DNA of 64,000 bases. Source: Macropodus opercularis (taxonomy: Eukaryota; Chordata; Actinopteri; Anabantiformes; Osphronemidae). Positions within the stretch are counted from its first letter, which is position 1, and every line of letters starts with the position of its first letter. Made by a program: the position numbers and the translations under genes. The notes beneath the pieces are model-generated. The model saw only the letters and a list, made by a program, of their open reading frames with translations, had not been told where the DNA came from and did no database searches. Where the stretch lies: assembly GCA_030770545.1 (NCBI GenBank), contig CM061109.1:15608001-15672000 (forward strand), in the 5' to 3' direction. Positions 26,901-41,900 of this stretch are shown piece by piece.

Positions 26901-29900
26901 TTAGACCGTTGGACCTCCTTTGTTCATCCTTAAGCCTTCTTTCAAGGGCCTCACAGTTCTCCTCCACCCTTAGCAACCTTTCCTCCAACACCTCCTTGTC
27001 CTGCAGTGTCTTTTGCAGCCTCTCTAGCTCCAGGATCAGTTCTTTGACTTTGTTGTCTTCTGTTTCGCAGTGATTGCTACTGTTTGAAAAAGAGCTACAT
27101 GTATACTTTTCCCCCTTTTCTCTCCTGTTCTCCAAGATCTGTAGCTTTTTCTTCATGATGGTTATTTTGCTCTGTAGTTCTCTGTTCCTCCCTTCCTCTG
27201 TTCGTAGTCTGCTTTGAAGCCCATCTTTTTCCTTTGCTATTCCTTTAATCCTTTCCTCTAAATCTGCTTGGGACTTCAGTGTCTGCTGGCTCTCATGTCT
27301 TTCTGTCATCATTGCCAAGTTGCTCTGCTCATTTCCTTTGTCCACCTTTCTGCTGAGTTTTTCTTCAGCCTGCCGTAGTCTCTCAGCCATCGTCTTTCTT
27401 TCCTCTACCAAAGCTACGGTCAGCGACCTGAGCGTGGTCAGGTCCTGTCTAATTGTTGCTTCCCTCTTTTCTAGTTGACCTTCTACGGCCTCCAGCTCTC
27501 TCACCCGTACTTTAAGAGTGTCAAGCTCAGCTGACAGCATCTTGCTAACCTCTTTTTCTCGCTCCAAGCTCCCCTTCAGAATACTACAGTCTTGTTTGCT
27601 CTTGCCTAAAGCCTCCTCTGTCTTGTCCAGCTCGCTGATTCTGCTGCTGAGTTTATCCACCTCGGCCTTCAGGCTACGGCAGTGACTGGTCTCCTTTGCA
27701 AGTCTGCGGTCCAGGTCTCGGCACTGATCCCCCATGCGTATCAGCTCCTCATCCTTGCCCTCCATTTCCACCACTCTTCTCCTCAGCACCTCCACTTCTG
27801 ACAACAGGCTTGGAGCCGTCATGGTGCTCTGTGTTTGATTGAAGATGGAAACTTGGTCGTCCACCTTTTTTGAAGCAGGTACAGCCCGACTGACCTCCTT
27901 CTCAATATGGTCAGTGATGGCTGTCAGCTTTTGAAAGTGACGTCTCTGCTCCTCCAGTAGCTCTCTCAGATGCTGTTGCTCCTTTACAACCAGGACTGCA
28001 AAGGTCTTCAGCTTTGTCAGCTCCTCTGTCAGTGATGATACTTCTCTTTCATTTTTCTTCCTTTTTATTTCCTGGTATTCTCTCTCCTTTACAATAAGCA
28101 GCTTTAGCCTGCAAAGACAAACAAATTAATCTGATGTTACACTGTTGTGGCCTGGTTTTATTGTGTAATTTACCCTAATTTGAGCCTCTGGGGACCCTTT
28201 GTAGTGTTTACACTTAACCTCTTGGCCAAAGTCTTTAAAGACAAATAGGTTCCGTGTATATCCAGTATAAACATTTGGTTTCATTTTCACAAGAATTTAA
28301 AGCACAGTTGCCTCCTTGCTTCTTACAGAGTTAGGAATACTTTCTTTTCCTTTTTGGCTGTCTATATTATGTTTGTTCGTGCCTTGTTGGGGTGCGTGTG
28401 CTTTTCCAAAGCCTGGTGTAGAAACTGCGTTACCTTGTTGTTCTACACTTCTCCTAGGCAGCGTACATTCTGTAAGTTGTTTTGACTAGCATGGCAGATG
28501 GTCCCTTGGTAGGGAGTGTTTGTTAATTAAGAAGTTGCTCTACCCTTGAGTACCCTGAACACTGCACCCAATCACCCTCCTTCTGTGCACCTCGAATGTT
28601 GCCCCATTTCCAGCAAGAGTGTCAGGAATTCCCTTTGTTCCAAAAGTAATTACAAGCTTGGCTACAATTGCCAAGTGTTGTCACATACGTTCCCACACAT
28701 ACATATGAATACACACATGCTTTTAACACACACTGTACACATGTCATGTGCTGCTGCTAGAGAAGATCTCAGAGAAATAATATCTCACCAGGTTATCATA
28801 CTTATTTATACTAAGTATACTTCAAAGTGTACTGTCGCTCACAGCTTCACTCTGATCCCTTTTTCAACAAGAAACAACTTAACATGAGGTGTTACCACGT
28901 TCCCGATCTTTACAAAAATGCACAGAAGTTAGATTGTCCGAACAATTTCTGCTGCTCGCATTTTTTAGTTCCATTAGTTCTTTTTCAGCAGTGTTTCAGT
29001 TTTCAATCGTTCCTACCTGTGCTGCGCTGTTGGCCTCTCTCCTTGTGAAACCTTCAGCATAAATTGTCTCTACTCTTCCACTTCTCCCTTTGCCGTAGAT
29101 CCCAGTGATGTGGACATTCCATCCAGAAAACCAAACATTATGAGAAGTGCTCTGCACACAGAGACTCACTTGCAGTCAGTGGCGCCCATTACATCATCAG
29201 CAAGTCCTTATATGGGGCTGTTCAGGCTGTGTGTTTGTGCGCGTGCGTGTGTGAGAGACTGGAGTTCAGCCCGTTCCACATGAGGTCATTGTGTAGCCAT
29301 GCCAAAGAGGCTAATGGGAAGGACAGAATTTGTTATGAGTACGTGAAGAAAACTAAAGCATCAATCACACTTTAATCTCAAAAGGCGAACGCTTGCGAGT
29401 TTGAGGAATTAGCCCGAGCGAGCACGTTAACCAGGCAGCACGTCCTGTGAACTGTAGCCCTTCCAAAGGCATGCACGCTGCGGTTTGTGCTTGTGTGTGC
29501 TGTTCTCATATGCTTTAAGAACAGACATGTTTTTGTGAGTTGTTAGCTGCTTTGCCTGGAGCCTGATAACCTGACTGGGAGATGACATCATCAGTTCATA
29601 GGCCCTCAATTACATCCATATGTCTCTTTCTTTCTCTCCATTACCAACAGCCCTCTTTCTCTTTCTGTCATTTAGTTGTTCATTCTCTCTCTCTTTTTAG
29701 GTTTGAATTGCAGAGATCACACTTTTAATATTCTCCCTGCTAGTCTTGACAGTACTACCAGTGCTGATGGAGAAAAAACACGTGTTTAGGTCTGTGTGTG
29801 ATGCACATTGCCCTCCAGCAGCACTTTACTAGCTTTCACTGGGAAATGTACCAGTGGTGGTATGTCACCCTGTCAAGCAATCGTCCCCAGTTAAAGGATT

Positions 29901-32900
29901 ACTATTGCCCTGTGTCAAGTTATCATCACACAGGAATTTGAAAAAAACACCAAGACAAAGTTCATGGTAACTACTTTTGACATGTATGTTTAAAGCCTCG
30001 ACACATGAGGTTTCTGTCTGCGCCACTTACGTAAGGTAATGATGTAAGGCCTGTACTCTGCACCTGGCTGGCACTCTCTTAAATCTGTTAATTGGTCTCG
30101 CACAGCGTTGGCTGCATTTTTCAAAGGAGGAGATTATTCTGGTTGATAGCATTTTATGTCAACTCGTTTCAGTTGTGTTTAATGGAGAGTGCTGGGTGTT
30201 ATTCATGCTGCGGTTATCGGTGGTGGGAAAGTCTAGTTTATTGATAGTTTTAATTCAACTGTTGCTGGGTTTAAATTGTGGTTAGCATGGTTTCTGATAG
30301 AGATATATGTATGTGTATGTAACAGTTTTGTCCAGCATCCATAGCTGTGTTAGTTGTGAGCTTTTTCAGTCAAAACGTTCCAGCTTCATTCGGTAAGTCG
30401 TGTCGGAGGGTAAACACCACTGAGACACCTTTGGAACAGACCTCGAGATTATCCATTACAACATCGTCTTGGCGTCAGGCTTGGCTTACAGGCCGACCTG
30501 TAAATGTAGCGGTTAAAGGGATGATCTGGGGCTTTTGAAGCTGTGCTACGGTTCTGACGCCGCTTGTTTTGTTATCTCTACGCTATTTCAACAGGCACAA
30601 TAAGCTATATGGAGTCATTGCCTTCCAAAGGGACACTTTATTTAAGGCACATTCCCTCGTTTTACGCCACTGATGTGTCCGCGTCTCTCTAACCTTTGGT
30701 GTAGTAAGTTGGATGCCTCTTACTGTTGTTTCTCTTACTTGGAATTGAATTTACAAGTTTCAAGAACAAGCAGTAGGTAAGAGGCAGTTGTACTGCAACA
30801 ACCAAGACTTCCTGCAACAAACATATGAGCATCTCAACAAGACCAGCATGAACTAACTCGAACTGTTCCTTTTTAGTAAATGTTATTTCTACTGCTCTAG
30901 TCTCCAAAGTCTCTTTTGTAAGGGAGGTTCACACTGAAATAGGTTATTTCTCTGAGGAATGTGAGAGAAAATCCTCTCCATTGTTCCATTAGAATGCTTC
31001 TCCACAGACCAACTCCCAAACCCGAGTTCACGAGGTCCTGTTTCCCTTAGAGGAGGTGCTGGCATCTACGTTGCTTGTCGTCAATTACAAGCACGATCCA
31101 GTCCCTCAAAGGCATTTCCAAGAAAACCCTCAAACATTGCTGATATGTAATATTCTCCATCGAGGTGGGTGCAGTCTCTCTCCAGTTTTCTTAGCATTTA
31201 GTTTTAATCAGGGGTATAATTTAAAGACACTGTTTTTTTAGACTCTGTTAAGAGAGCAGCTAGTTGTACTGAATGCTTCTGTTCAGGGTCATAGAACAAG
31301 CACAGTGAAGATGCAAAAAGAAAAGCAGCCGTCCCCGCAGTCTGTGCTGGCTTTCTCATGTTCATTTCTCATTAGATTTAATAAAACTGAAGCAATGACT
31401 AAACTGACCTCATATGCTCAGTATAGCTAATAAATGGTCCCAACAGCTTGCAATCACCACAGCGGTTCTGTTCTGAAGCGATGCACTGCCAGACTCCTAT
31501 GATAATTTATGGACATCCTCTTGTGACACATTATTGGCTGAGCAGGCAGATGGTGGATATGTTTGAGTGCGAGGGATGGACAGAGCAGCTGTGGGTTTCC
31601 GCTACAGCAGAGCCAAGTTTACGTTATCCTTTTTCTCCAAGTCCACAAAGTGTTTCCTCCGCTAACTTTAATCAAGTCCAGTTAGTAGGACAATCTTATT
31701 ATTGAGCAGCCTGATTTTTAGTACGATTTAGTAAAACGGGTGTCACTGTTGGGCCAGTTGCAATTAAGTTATGTTTCTGATTAAATCCTTGCAAAACTAC
31801 TTTGGATCAGCATGTTACCATTTTGACTGTTAGCATTTTATCATGCTAACTTTATTGTTTAGACTCAGAACCACTGGCATAGCTTTCATTTCCTACATCT
31901 GTAGAACTTATTGATGATGCATTAATGGAACAACCACATCAATTGGGGGGTGAAAACACGATGAAGTTTAGAAATGGTTTGTGGGTGTAGGGTAGAGTCT
32001 GTGAAGTGTTTCAGAGTGTAAGTGGACAGATGAGAGCACAAATGTATTTTGTGTGTTAAACATGTGTGTGCGGTTAATGTTGAGATGCTGTCAGCCCATT
32101 GACAGACCACAGGAAACGCACACACAGGCTTCAGTATGCTCAGATAGCTGAGGTTGGAACAACCAGATTGCCGCATTGTGATGTGCAGATGTAATCATCC
32201 ATTGACACGCAACAGGGATCACGCTATGGCATAGAGAGATTAAATGTCATGACTGGAATTCACTGTATAGTTCACAGTTAAAACAGGTCATCTGTTCTGC
32301 ACATGGCACCTTGTAGAGCTACTTTTTCAGGGAAATGAAAAAGAGGGTGGTGTTGATTTCCAGCCAGGCTCGACTCAGAACATACGCTTTGAAAAGAAAT
32401 GGGGAGGGAGATTGAAAGATAGCTGAAGAGGATTTGGAGTAGGAGTGGAAATTCTCTCACTTAAATATTTAGGCTACTCCAGAGCAAGATATAAAAAGGA
32501 CAGGATGGCAGGGAAGATGAAAGAAGCAGGCATATCACATCAGCCTGTGACCTGTCTGCACCAGGTTAGTGAAGCAGTTAGAAATGCAAAGGAGTACACG
32601 TCTTAAAATGGCCAAGGCGACAACTTCATTTGTTATTTGGTTTTGCTAAACTTATTTTGGTGGTAAGGGTTAACTCCTCCCTAATGTAGACAGAAAAGCA
32701 CCAAATCAGTGACATCTGACTGAATAGTTGCTCATTCGTGTTTTCTGGAGACTGACGGCTCGGTTATTTCATGTGATAAAGCCAGTGATATTTTACGTAT
32801 GTTATTAAGGGGAAAACTTAAAGAGGGGCAGCCAGGGGCACGCAAATCCTCTGTTGGAGCCGTCAGGAATGTTTGAGCCACACAGGGTTCACACCACAGA

Positions 32901-35900
32901 CATGCTGTCTACTCATGTATTAATCATCATTAGAGCAAAATGGACCACAAAGCTTTTATGTGTGCATGTTTAGGGTTTCCACGTTGTATTTGAACAGACA
33001 GAGTTCTAGTAAACTTAATCACTCTCCTGGCATGACTATTTTTGGTCTTTAATTGTGTGTGTGCTTGTGGTGGATCACTAAATCGTTTCACTTTGGCACA
33101 CAGCTGCAGACAACTAGTCTCCTCCAAAGGCTACGAGCCCAGCATCGGTCCACTCTCTGCACAGCCAGATTACAGAGTGGACTCTGGTGGTACATGAGCC
33201 GAGACAACCAGGGACTTCAATACAGCAGCCGCGTATGGGCCTCAAATTGCATAGGAGAACCCGTAACCACCTTCGTGTTCGACAGATCTAAAAGTGCACT
33301 TTATTGGGACTGGACTCCTTCTACCCACCATCAAACCCGTAGACATTTACTTAGTTCAGGAGAAGGCTTCGTCTTGTGTTGTGTGCCAGTTTAGACTGCA
33401 CATGTAATTGCATACAAGTGCATGTTTATATGTTTACAAGGCAGAGTGAACAGAGCCAGGGTGGCCACAGGTCTAACCAAGTCCAGGATGTAATGGACTG
33501 TGTCTGAGTGGAGTAAATCTAAGTACAGTGCTGTGGTCACGTACACTGTCTGGTAGAAATGCAGCAGCCAGCCGCGCTTTGGCTCCTTTGCTCTGCCAAG
33601 AAGAGCATTACAGACCAACACAGGCTAAAAGAATCTCAGCCTGCACAAGTGTACATCTCTGAGCCTGGATGTAGCTTCTTCCAGTGTGCTGAAATACTTT
33701 AATCCCATAGCCTCTTCCACACTAGCTGTAAATCCTCATCTCTTTTACATCAGAAGGGATTCTTAAGGCACGGGTGGATATTTCTAGTCTGGCTTTAATG
33801 CAAGCTACCAATTTTGTGGGTACTATAAAATATCAGTGTTGTCTTTTCTTAGACATTCATAAGAGCCTGTTCAACTTGGTGCACCAACCTCTCTCTGTCT
33901 TGCTCCAGCAGAGTGGTAAGGCATTTGCTCTTCTGGGCAAAAACCCTGTGGCTCCTCTCTTGTTCTTCTAGCCGGCAAAGGGCGCTGCTGTTAGAGTGGG
34001 ACAGTTCGAGAAGCTGCTTCAGCATCTGTTTGGATGAGCGCCTATGGGTTTCCACTAAGTGCTTGAGCTGAGGGGAAAGGAACACAACAAGAATAGGCTC
34101 TTTAGAACATGTAAAGTTAGTGGATGGGTCATAAATGTGACAAGTGAAGATCTTATGGTAGTGTTGTTTGTTGATTATTCATAGCATAAAAAACCTGAGC
34201 TGACACAGGAATTATCAAATGGATCCAATGCCACTAACAGCTGTAGTGCAAAATTACAACTGTGTGCAATGATGCAGTAGTAATAGATGCTGTTTTGTGC
34301 GACAGTAATGCATTCATCTCATCATATTTGATTATTCGCCCCATATGCCGTCGGGTTTCTTACTATACTCTGCTGGTACCTCAGTAATTGGTATTTTGTA
34401 GACGTCCTGCAGATGCCCCTGCTGGCTACGCTGGGAGTCTCTCCGTAGGGCGCGAAGCACCTTCTCTTGTCCACTCACAGCGTAGTGGGCCCTTAATGGA
34501 GCTGAGTCCATCTTCTCAGATTTCAACACGGCAATTACCTCATCTCTGGCCTAGTGTTGTCACAAATAATGCAGCACAACATAAGTTGGTCTCATGTGAG
34601 CTAGATTAGAGAAGAAATGTGTGTTGTCCATGCTACCTGTAGTTCTCCCTCCAGGATGCTGAGCAGAAACAGCAAGTCATCACGGGACAGGTCTTCTCTC
34701 ATGTGTCCGTCCTCCCACCTTTCCCTCTTGTTTTGCATGTTGTGCCTCTGGATGGTAACGTTAGGAGGCGGGTCAGGGTGGGAGACCGACTCTGTGTTGT
34801 GGATCTTTGGAGCAGCTTGATTCCAAGAAGCCATATCCCTGCTTTTACCTAGATGGCCGTGTGTCTTCAAGTCTGCCTAGGAGGAAGGATAAGAAACAAG
34901 ATGTGGGAGCTCTGACAAAATGAAATGTGTGCTACCCATCGAGATCTTAAAGACGTGCGTCATGTCCTTACTGTACACATGCTTTTGTATGCATTTAATA
35001 AGGGGCTATCAGATGGGGACTATGTAAACCTTTCTGGCTAATCTAAAGTCAGGCCTCTTGTGATAACAATTGGTGTTAGTGAAGAGGATGTGCCTGCACC
35101 CGGCTTTACTTAGTCAAAGTCATCTCACAGTCTTACTCCTTGTGCATTTACAGTGATCACTGTCAGCTTAGCAGACCAAAGGACTAAAGGCTGCAAGTGG
35201 GATGTTAATTGCTGGCCACATGAGAGCTTAAGTGTGCGCAGCATGTGTGTTTTCCTGACACCGATCAGCTAAAGAATGTCAGCCAGCCCACTTTCCTGAC
35301 TCGGTGTAAGCAACCCATATTTAGAGAGGGAAAGCAAGCAGGTTCATATTAGTGAAAGCATGATGTCATCTCTCTGGTCTTCAGCTCTGCTTCTCTATTC
35401 CAGACTCTCACAGAGACCAGGAATGCCTCCTATTCCCCAGTTGTTAGTCAAGTTTCTTTAGATAACTAACTACAGGCCCACGTGTTTTGCTTTTCTTGTG
35501 GAAATTGAAAAAAGCAATTGGGCGAAACACCTAGAGGTTGTTTTAGGACCTCCTCAGACCTGTGCTTGTTAGAAATTCTCTTTCTGAAGCTGAAAACATC
35601 CCCTCTCTGTTTCAGCTTTGCTCCTCTTATGCAAACACATGCACACAGACAGGCAGCATCTGCTTATGGTGATCAAGGCCTGAGAACAACCCTGAGACTG
35701 AGGAGTGCTGGTACATGAAGGACAAACACTATGCAAGAAAGACAGACCAAACAGAAAGCAAGCCCTTTAGCTACTGCAGCCTGAAGCCAGTCACATCCTT
35801 TGTGTGAGTGTCCACTTAATAGATGGTGTCTGCAAAGAGGAATCTTTCACTTGGCCTCTGTGTGGAAATAAAATGTGACGTTTTCAAACTCTCCGATACC

Positions 35901-38900
35901 CCCTTTGCATCAATCAGGAAGATAGATGGAGCTGTCTGGCCTGTCCCTGTGTTCCTTTGCTCCATTTTTTTGTAGCAGCATGAACGGATGATGGACGTTC
36001 ACAGAACAGAGTTGCAGAGAAGTTTTCAAACATTGCTGTAGCATAGTCGTCCCGACTCCTCCAGACCTCTGCAGAGCCCCTCCCTCACATGTTGATTATG
36101 TGAGCGAAACAAAGCTTTGTCGTTGGCTTAAGGTTGGTACACGTCGAGATGAAGACGTGCAGCAGAGCTGATGTGAGTCGGTGTTTGTTGGCGCATATTT
36201 TCAGTGGTGGCCTAGGGTGTGTTTCACTTGGACGTGGCGGTGTGTAGATTTCTTTTTCCCTGCCCTGCCAGCGGTGTTGTTCATGTGAACAGTCAAGCCA
36301 AGACACGTGCTGCTGTTTCCTTGCCCTCGGCCTTCAATTGACTCATGCTGATGGGGTCTGACCACCTCACAATTACCTCTCTCACACGCCTGCACAGATG
36401 ATGTGAGTCAGACTGTTCTTTCTTTGGTGTGCTCGCAGTGTCTAGACGAAGGCATACTGAGCACACTCCCACACAATGCCAGGCATGTGAAAATACCCCT
36501 GGAGTTCTGGCGCAGAGCCAGAGTCAGCCTTAATGATAATGGCTGCCATGGTTGTCCTGCTGAGGACCGTCCTTTGGCAGACAGGTTGGCCGCCTCTGTT
36601 TATCCAGCTGATCGCCTTCCCGGGCAGCACGCCTGCATCTGTCCTATCAACTCAAAAGGCACCGGCTGCACGCACAATAACCGATGAACACTTCCAAAAA
36701 GTCTCCATCACTGCACCCTCTCCCAGATGTCTGCGCGAACACAGAGGTGGCAACTTCACAGTAAAGTGAAATATTGTTGCGGGCAAGGTTACTCCTATTC
36801 CTGCACATTGTCGAGCCAGCTTGCAATCAGCTCGTGGGTGAAGTTGAGGTTAATCTTGGCTTTTTAATTCACCAGGTTGACGTGGCTGCGTGTCTCCCAC
36901 ATAGGTTTATATGTGTGACCCCATAAAGCCCCCACATCTCACAATGACTTTGCTTGTGTTTGTTGTCTGTTGGTGTCACACACGCTATTGCTCTGATGGA
37001 CAGTTTGTTGTAGTACGTACAGCAGTGTGCCAGCAAAGGCAAAACAAAGACTGTTAACAGGCAAACAATATAGATGGAAAATTCTCTCCATTCTTCTGCT
37101 GCATTGATGTGGATTTATTTGCTTTATTTACCAACTGTAGGTTGAAGCGTTATCGTCGCACATCATTCCAGTCCAAAATTCACACCAGCTTCACAAAGTA
37201 ATTGCATGGCTGTGCCAGGCTTGAGACCTGTGTCTGTAGTTCTCCTTTTGTTGCCGCACAGTTATTTGTGGGGATTTTAATGTGAGCAACTCCTGCCGTG
37301 ACTGTCTAAAAACATGTTTGTAAATCATTTTGCGTTTCCAACGGCTATAAACACTGCTGATTTACGGCGTGGCTGGACAGCATGTCTTCAGGCGTAGATC
37401 TTAAGAGCCCATAAACTGGCCCTTACTCCACTGAGCAGACACAGAGAGGTGAGAGTATCTAGCGCTAATCTCTCTACTCTATGTCGCGGCTAGAATACAC
37501 TGTATAGTTTTTGTCACCTGAAATTATTTCCACCCCTCAGCACAAACAGCCTGACCTTCAGCCCCCAAGGTAATAAAGTCAGAGCCTGCTCTATTCATTT
37601 CCAGCTCACATGCACTTTACATCCACCTGTCATGGGAGGCGGGCTCGGGCTGTGAGCAGAGTCCCTCCTGGCCTCCAGTTTCCAGGGTCAAGTTGGCAAA
37701 GCGCTCTATAATTCACGTTCTGTGTGTCTGATGTATGTTTTGGCGGGAGCACCATGCTGCTACGATGTCGGCAAGAGCAGTACAACAGAAAAATGGTACT
37801 GTTAGGAAGCCAGCGAGAGTGAGCAGGAGATGTTAAACAGCCTCTAAATGTATTTTGGCATCGGCAACACTGCTCTAGTGTCTTGTGGTCGTTGCACATA
37901 TTGCTGAATGCTTCATTTACTGATGACTTTAGCACAGAGAGAGCACTTGATGATCATCAACCACCTTCACTCTAAGTGCTCCACTCGCTCTAATGACACT
38001 GTGCTTGGAGTGTTGGCATGTTGGAGCACATTTGTCTTCTTGACTGTGTTTCATTCTTACAGAGGAGCTTTGCACAATGTGAGTTGATATTAACACGACT
38101 TCCCTTGTGTATATTAGAGATGCTTTCTCAAAACTGCCCTAAACACGACCACTTTACATTATAGAGGTTTTGTTTGTGTCGACAGAAGGTGTTAAATAAT
38201 TGAACATGGCCTCTGCTCCCCTTTAGTTTAAGTCTGCCAGATGTGGCAGTGCTCCTGCCATCTGTGCTGCCTCAAGTGCCCAAACATTTTGAAGACAAAT
38301 TGACAGATATTCAATTTTGTGTCCTTGATCTTGTTTATTATATCTGGAATGCTGAAAATAAACTTCACATCATAATCACGTTAATATATTTGTATTGTTT
38401 TGGATTTCTTACTTGCAGACTTTGCTGTATTATTGTAACCGTAGTCTATAAATGAAATGTTAACCATAACTGGGGAAAATCAAGAGACAATGACGTAATG
38501 AAATGTGGTTCACGTTGCTGTGCTCTGATCTAAGCTGTCTCTGCAATGAATCATTGGCTTGTTTTGCTGTGAAAATCTACTGTTTACCATAGGTTTCTTT
38601 GTGCACTGGTATTTATGAATGTACTTGTTTAAAGACATGCACAAACACATTTAACCTCTCTCCTCATGCTGATATCAGATGCTAGATTCCACTTGTATTT
38701 CATTTGAAAATTGAGTTGGTGAATTGCAAAGAATGAAGGACGTGAGCAGTGTTAATAAATTCCTGTATGTGCTACGAACCACTGGGGACTAAAGAAATAG
38801 AAAAAGGATGAATAGATGTTTAGGATGCGGAATAGGTCTGTTAATAAAGAACAAATGGGGCTGTAGATGGAGCTGTGAGGTCAATTGAGAGAAGTGCCTG

Positions 38901-41900
38901 CAGCATTATTTATTTAAGCGAAAATGTATTAGTCTAATTTAGCTGCTCTATGCTTCCAAGGTGAGAAAAGCGTTTTCATCATTTGCTTTTTTGAAAGCTT
39001 CAAAGCTTCGGGTTATTTACATAACCTGGTATCTCTGATTAGCACCTCCTGTGCAACATCAAGTGCTCCTCTCGCGCTCTGCCAGGCAGAATTGGCTCGA
39101 CTCACACACGGATGGATGTCAGAGTCCCAATATAAATGAGATCATTATTTCAAGCGGAGCAGTCAATTAAAAGCGCGAAAAATGAAGGCTGTCACTGAGA
39201 TAATGCAATTTAACTTGTTCTTTAATGATTGCCTTCTCTTCTGAGACCGAATACCTCAGAGGAAAACATCAGAGGTCAGATGATAGGTAATTTAATAAGT
39301 CATGATTTGACTTCAACAGAGAAGAATCCTATCAGATGTGGAAGTGCTCATACATACACAAACATGTCCTGACACTTTGCGTAGGCATTTTACTATACGG
39401 ATAATGTAGTCACGTTGAAATTAATAGCTGTTGGAAAAAAGGCCTACAATGACAGTAATGTGGAATGTTTTTGCTTTCTGTTCGATCAGATCTGCTGATC
39501 CAGATGAGACAATGCATCCCAGTGGTATTACAGCATTCTACTTCATCTGGTAACGCGTTGGCCTTACTGTGCATCTACTACTCCACCTACTGGTGGTACT
39601 TGATGTCGTGTCCAAGGTCTGAGCTTTGCTGTCACACTAACCCTGACTGAATCTGTTTATCCTCCAAGATTTGTTCATCGCCTTTTATTATTGTTTCAAC
39701 TGGTTTAAAAATCAAACGTTTACCAGTCCTTTGGTTAAGTGTGGCAATAAATGATGGGACAACCAATTAGTAAATACAGGGTAAACATTTTAGGATCATC
39801 TAGCAAAGAGCTAAATTCAGCAAGCTGCATTTATAGCCAGACACAGGTTTTGTGTTCATTCCACTATAGCCTGCTCACAATTGTTGTGCATGCAGTCTGA
39901 AGACCCTATTGATTTACCAACAACACATGCTCGTATTGTGGCTTTAGAGAGGAATCTGCAGACTTCCGAAACCTACGGCAGCCACCCTTCATCCAGCAGC
40001 GCTCTGAGATCAAGCATTAGTACATGTCCCGAGATGAGTTATTGATTGTTGAAGCGAGCGCCAAATTGAATTAATCAGAAGAATCATGGTGTTTTTATAG
40101 AAATGCAACAAAATACCACATGGGATCTCTGGGAGTCCAAGAGAGATAGATGTGTTTATAGACCATACACACACCTTTTCCAAGGTCATGACCCGTAGTT
40201 GTGTAGGCACTGTGCTGTTTGGTAATGACCATACCTTAAAAACATTTAGCAGTCAGTAGATCCCCATTAAACCCAACTCTTACCATCTAATGAAACCAGA
40301 CACTGCTACTGGCTACAGGCCTCCCCTTTTGCCTGCATCTGTCAGTGATCTGTGGTTATCTGAGCAGGGGTGTCTATCTTTTCAGTCTCCATCACCTGAA
40401 GGATGCTGGGAGTGGGGTTAGTGGACACTCAGGATGCTGATAATTCACTACTAACTACTGTTTTATCATGTGGTTAACCTCTATTCCCCATCATTTCATT
40501 CCTGCCTAAGATGCACATCTGCTGCTTCTTTTCCTAACCATCAATGTCTAATACATGTTATTGTCAACAGCAAATTGTGTTTCATGACAATTGTTGCTCT
40601 GTGAAAGAAGACTTTAATTTGTAGATTGCACACACAAGAAATTTGAGACACAAATACAAACATTACACACCCACCTACTGAAGTGTTGGAGGGCAAATCA
40701 ATAGAATAAATAGTCTAACGGACTCTCGCTGCCACTTTGATTGAAACGTTACAACAAGCAATACGGTTTGTATTGGTGTTCATTCATCATCCATTCATCC
40801 AGAGATTTGTAGATGTAGACGTTGTGGCACCTCACAAGACATTTCATTAGTCACTCGTCTTATTTCAAGCATGTTTTACTCCGGCAGTCACGTACAGACC
40901 TACTGTCGCTAATCTTTGCGCATCTCGGCACTAATTATTAATCAGGTTGGAGAATCCGCCTCAGCTCATTTTGCCTGTCATTAGAAGACTTTGTGTAATC
41001 ACTCACTTATGTGGGCCTTCCATTTAAGGCTTGAATAAGTCGAGTGCTAATCGCTTTACAACAATCAGGCCACGGTGCCGTCAGAGCTCCCATAATGTCA
41101 AGAGAATGTGACAGTACGTGGAGCTACGCTGTTAACGTGACCAATACAGATCCCAAAGTCTCAGGTTCGATGTGATGGGATTTTTATTTCATTTACTTTA
41201 TTACAGAGAGACAGAGCATCCAGATGGGAAATTCAGCGTATTTTTCTACAGTCTCACAGACGTCCTGTATTAAATGTTTCATTGTCATTAGTGTCAGCTG
41301 ACCCTTTAATGGCCGTCTCCGCAGCACTTTTGTGGATAAATGTTATGGCAGTGCTGTTCTGCACCTTTGACACCTTTCACCTCTTTGTGATTGTAAATTG
41401 CGGACCCACAGACACGTGTTTCCATTTTCCTAAGTGCATGTCTGCACCCGAATATTGAAACACAGCCAGTTATCGCTAATGGCGCCAAAGCAGATGTGTT
41501 TGATACAGGGTGTCAGCCCGTCACCCACACAGGTTTGCTGGGTGGTTCTTTGAACAATCTGCTCTGTCAGCACCTTGTGGTCATGTGAGGGCCTGGTTTC
41601 CTGCTGAGGCTGATTGTTCGAATATTTCATGGCTCGCTGAACACAGGGCAGCGATGGCGAGTGATTGCATTGCTTTTTGTGTCGAGGCATATAAATCATG
41701 TCTAAAAAAACAAAGAGATGAACTAAAAACTTTTAACTGTGCTGTCACAATTAATAATCAGTGATAATAAATCTACACGTACCTGGTGCAGGACTGGAGG
41801 ACTGCTCACTGGTTTGGACGTTCTCCTGTATAATCAGTCGTCCACCTTTGCTTTGTCCTCTGCTTCCTGGAACATGCTTAACCTCACTTTCCTTTCAACG

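Noticed and set aside
33053..33394. 113-codon plus-strand frame in the filip1l intron
   Set aside because: No acceptor or donor in suitable places, no family similarity, and it lies antisense within an intron.
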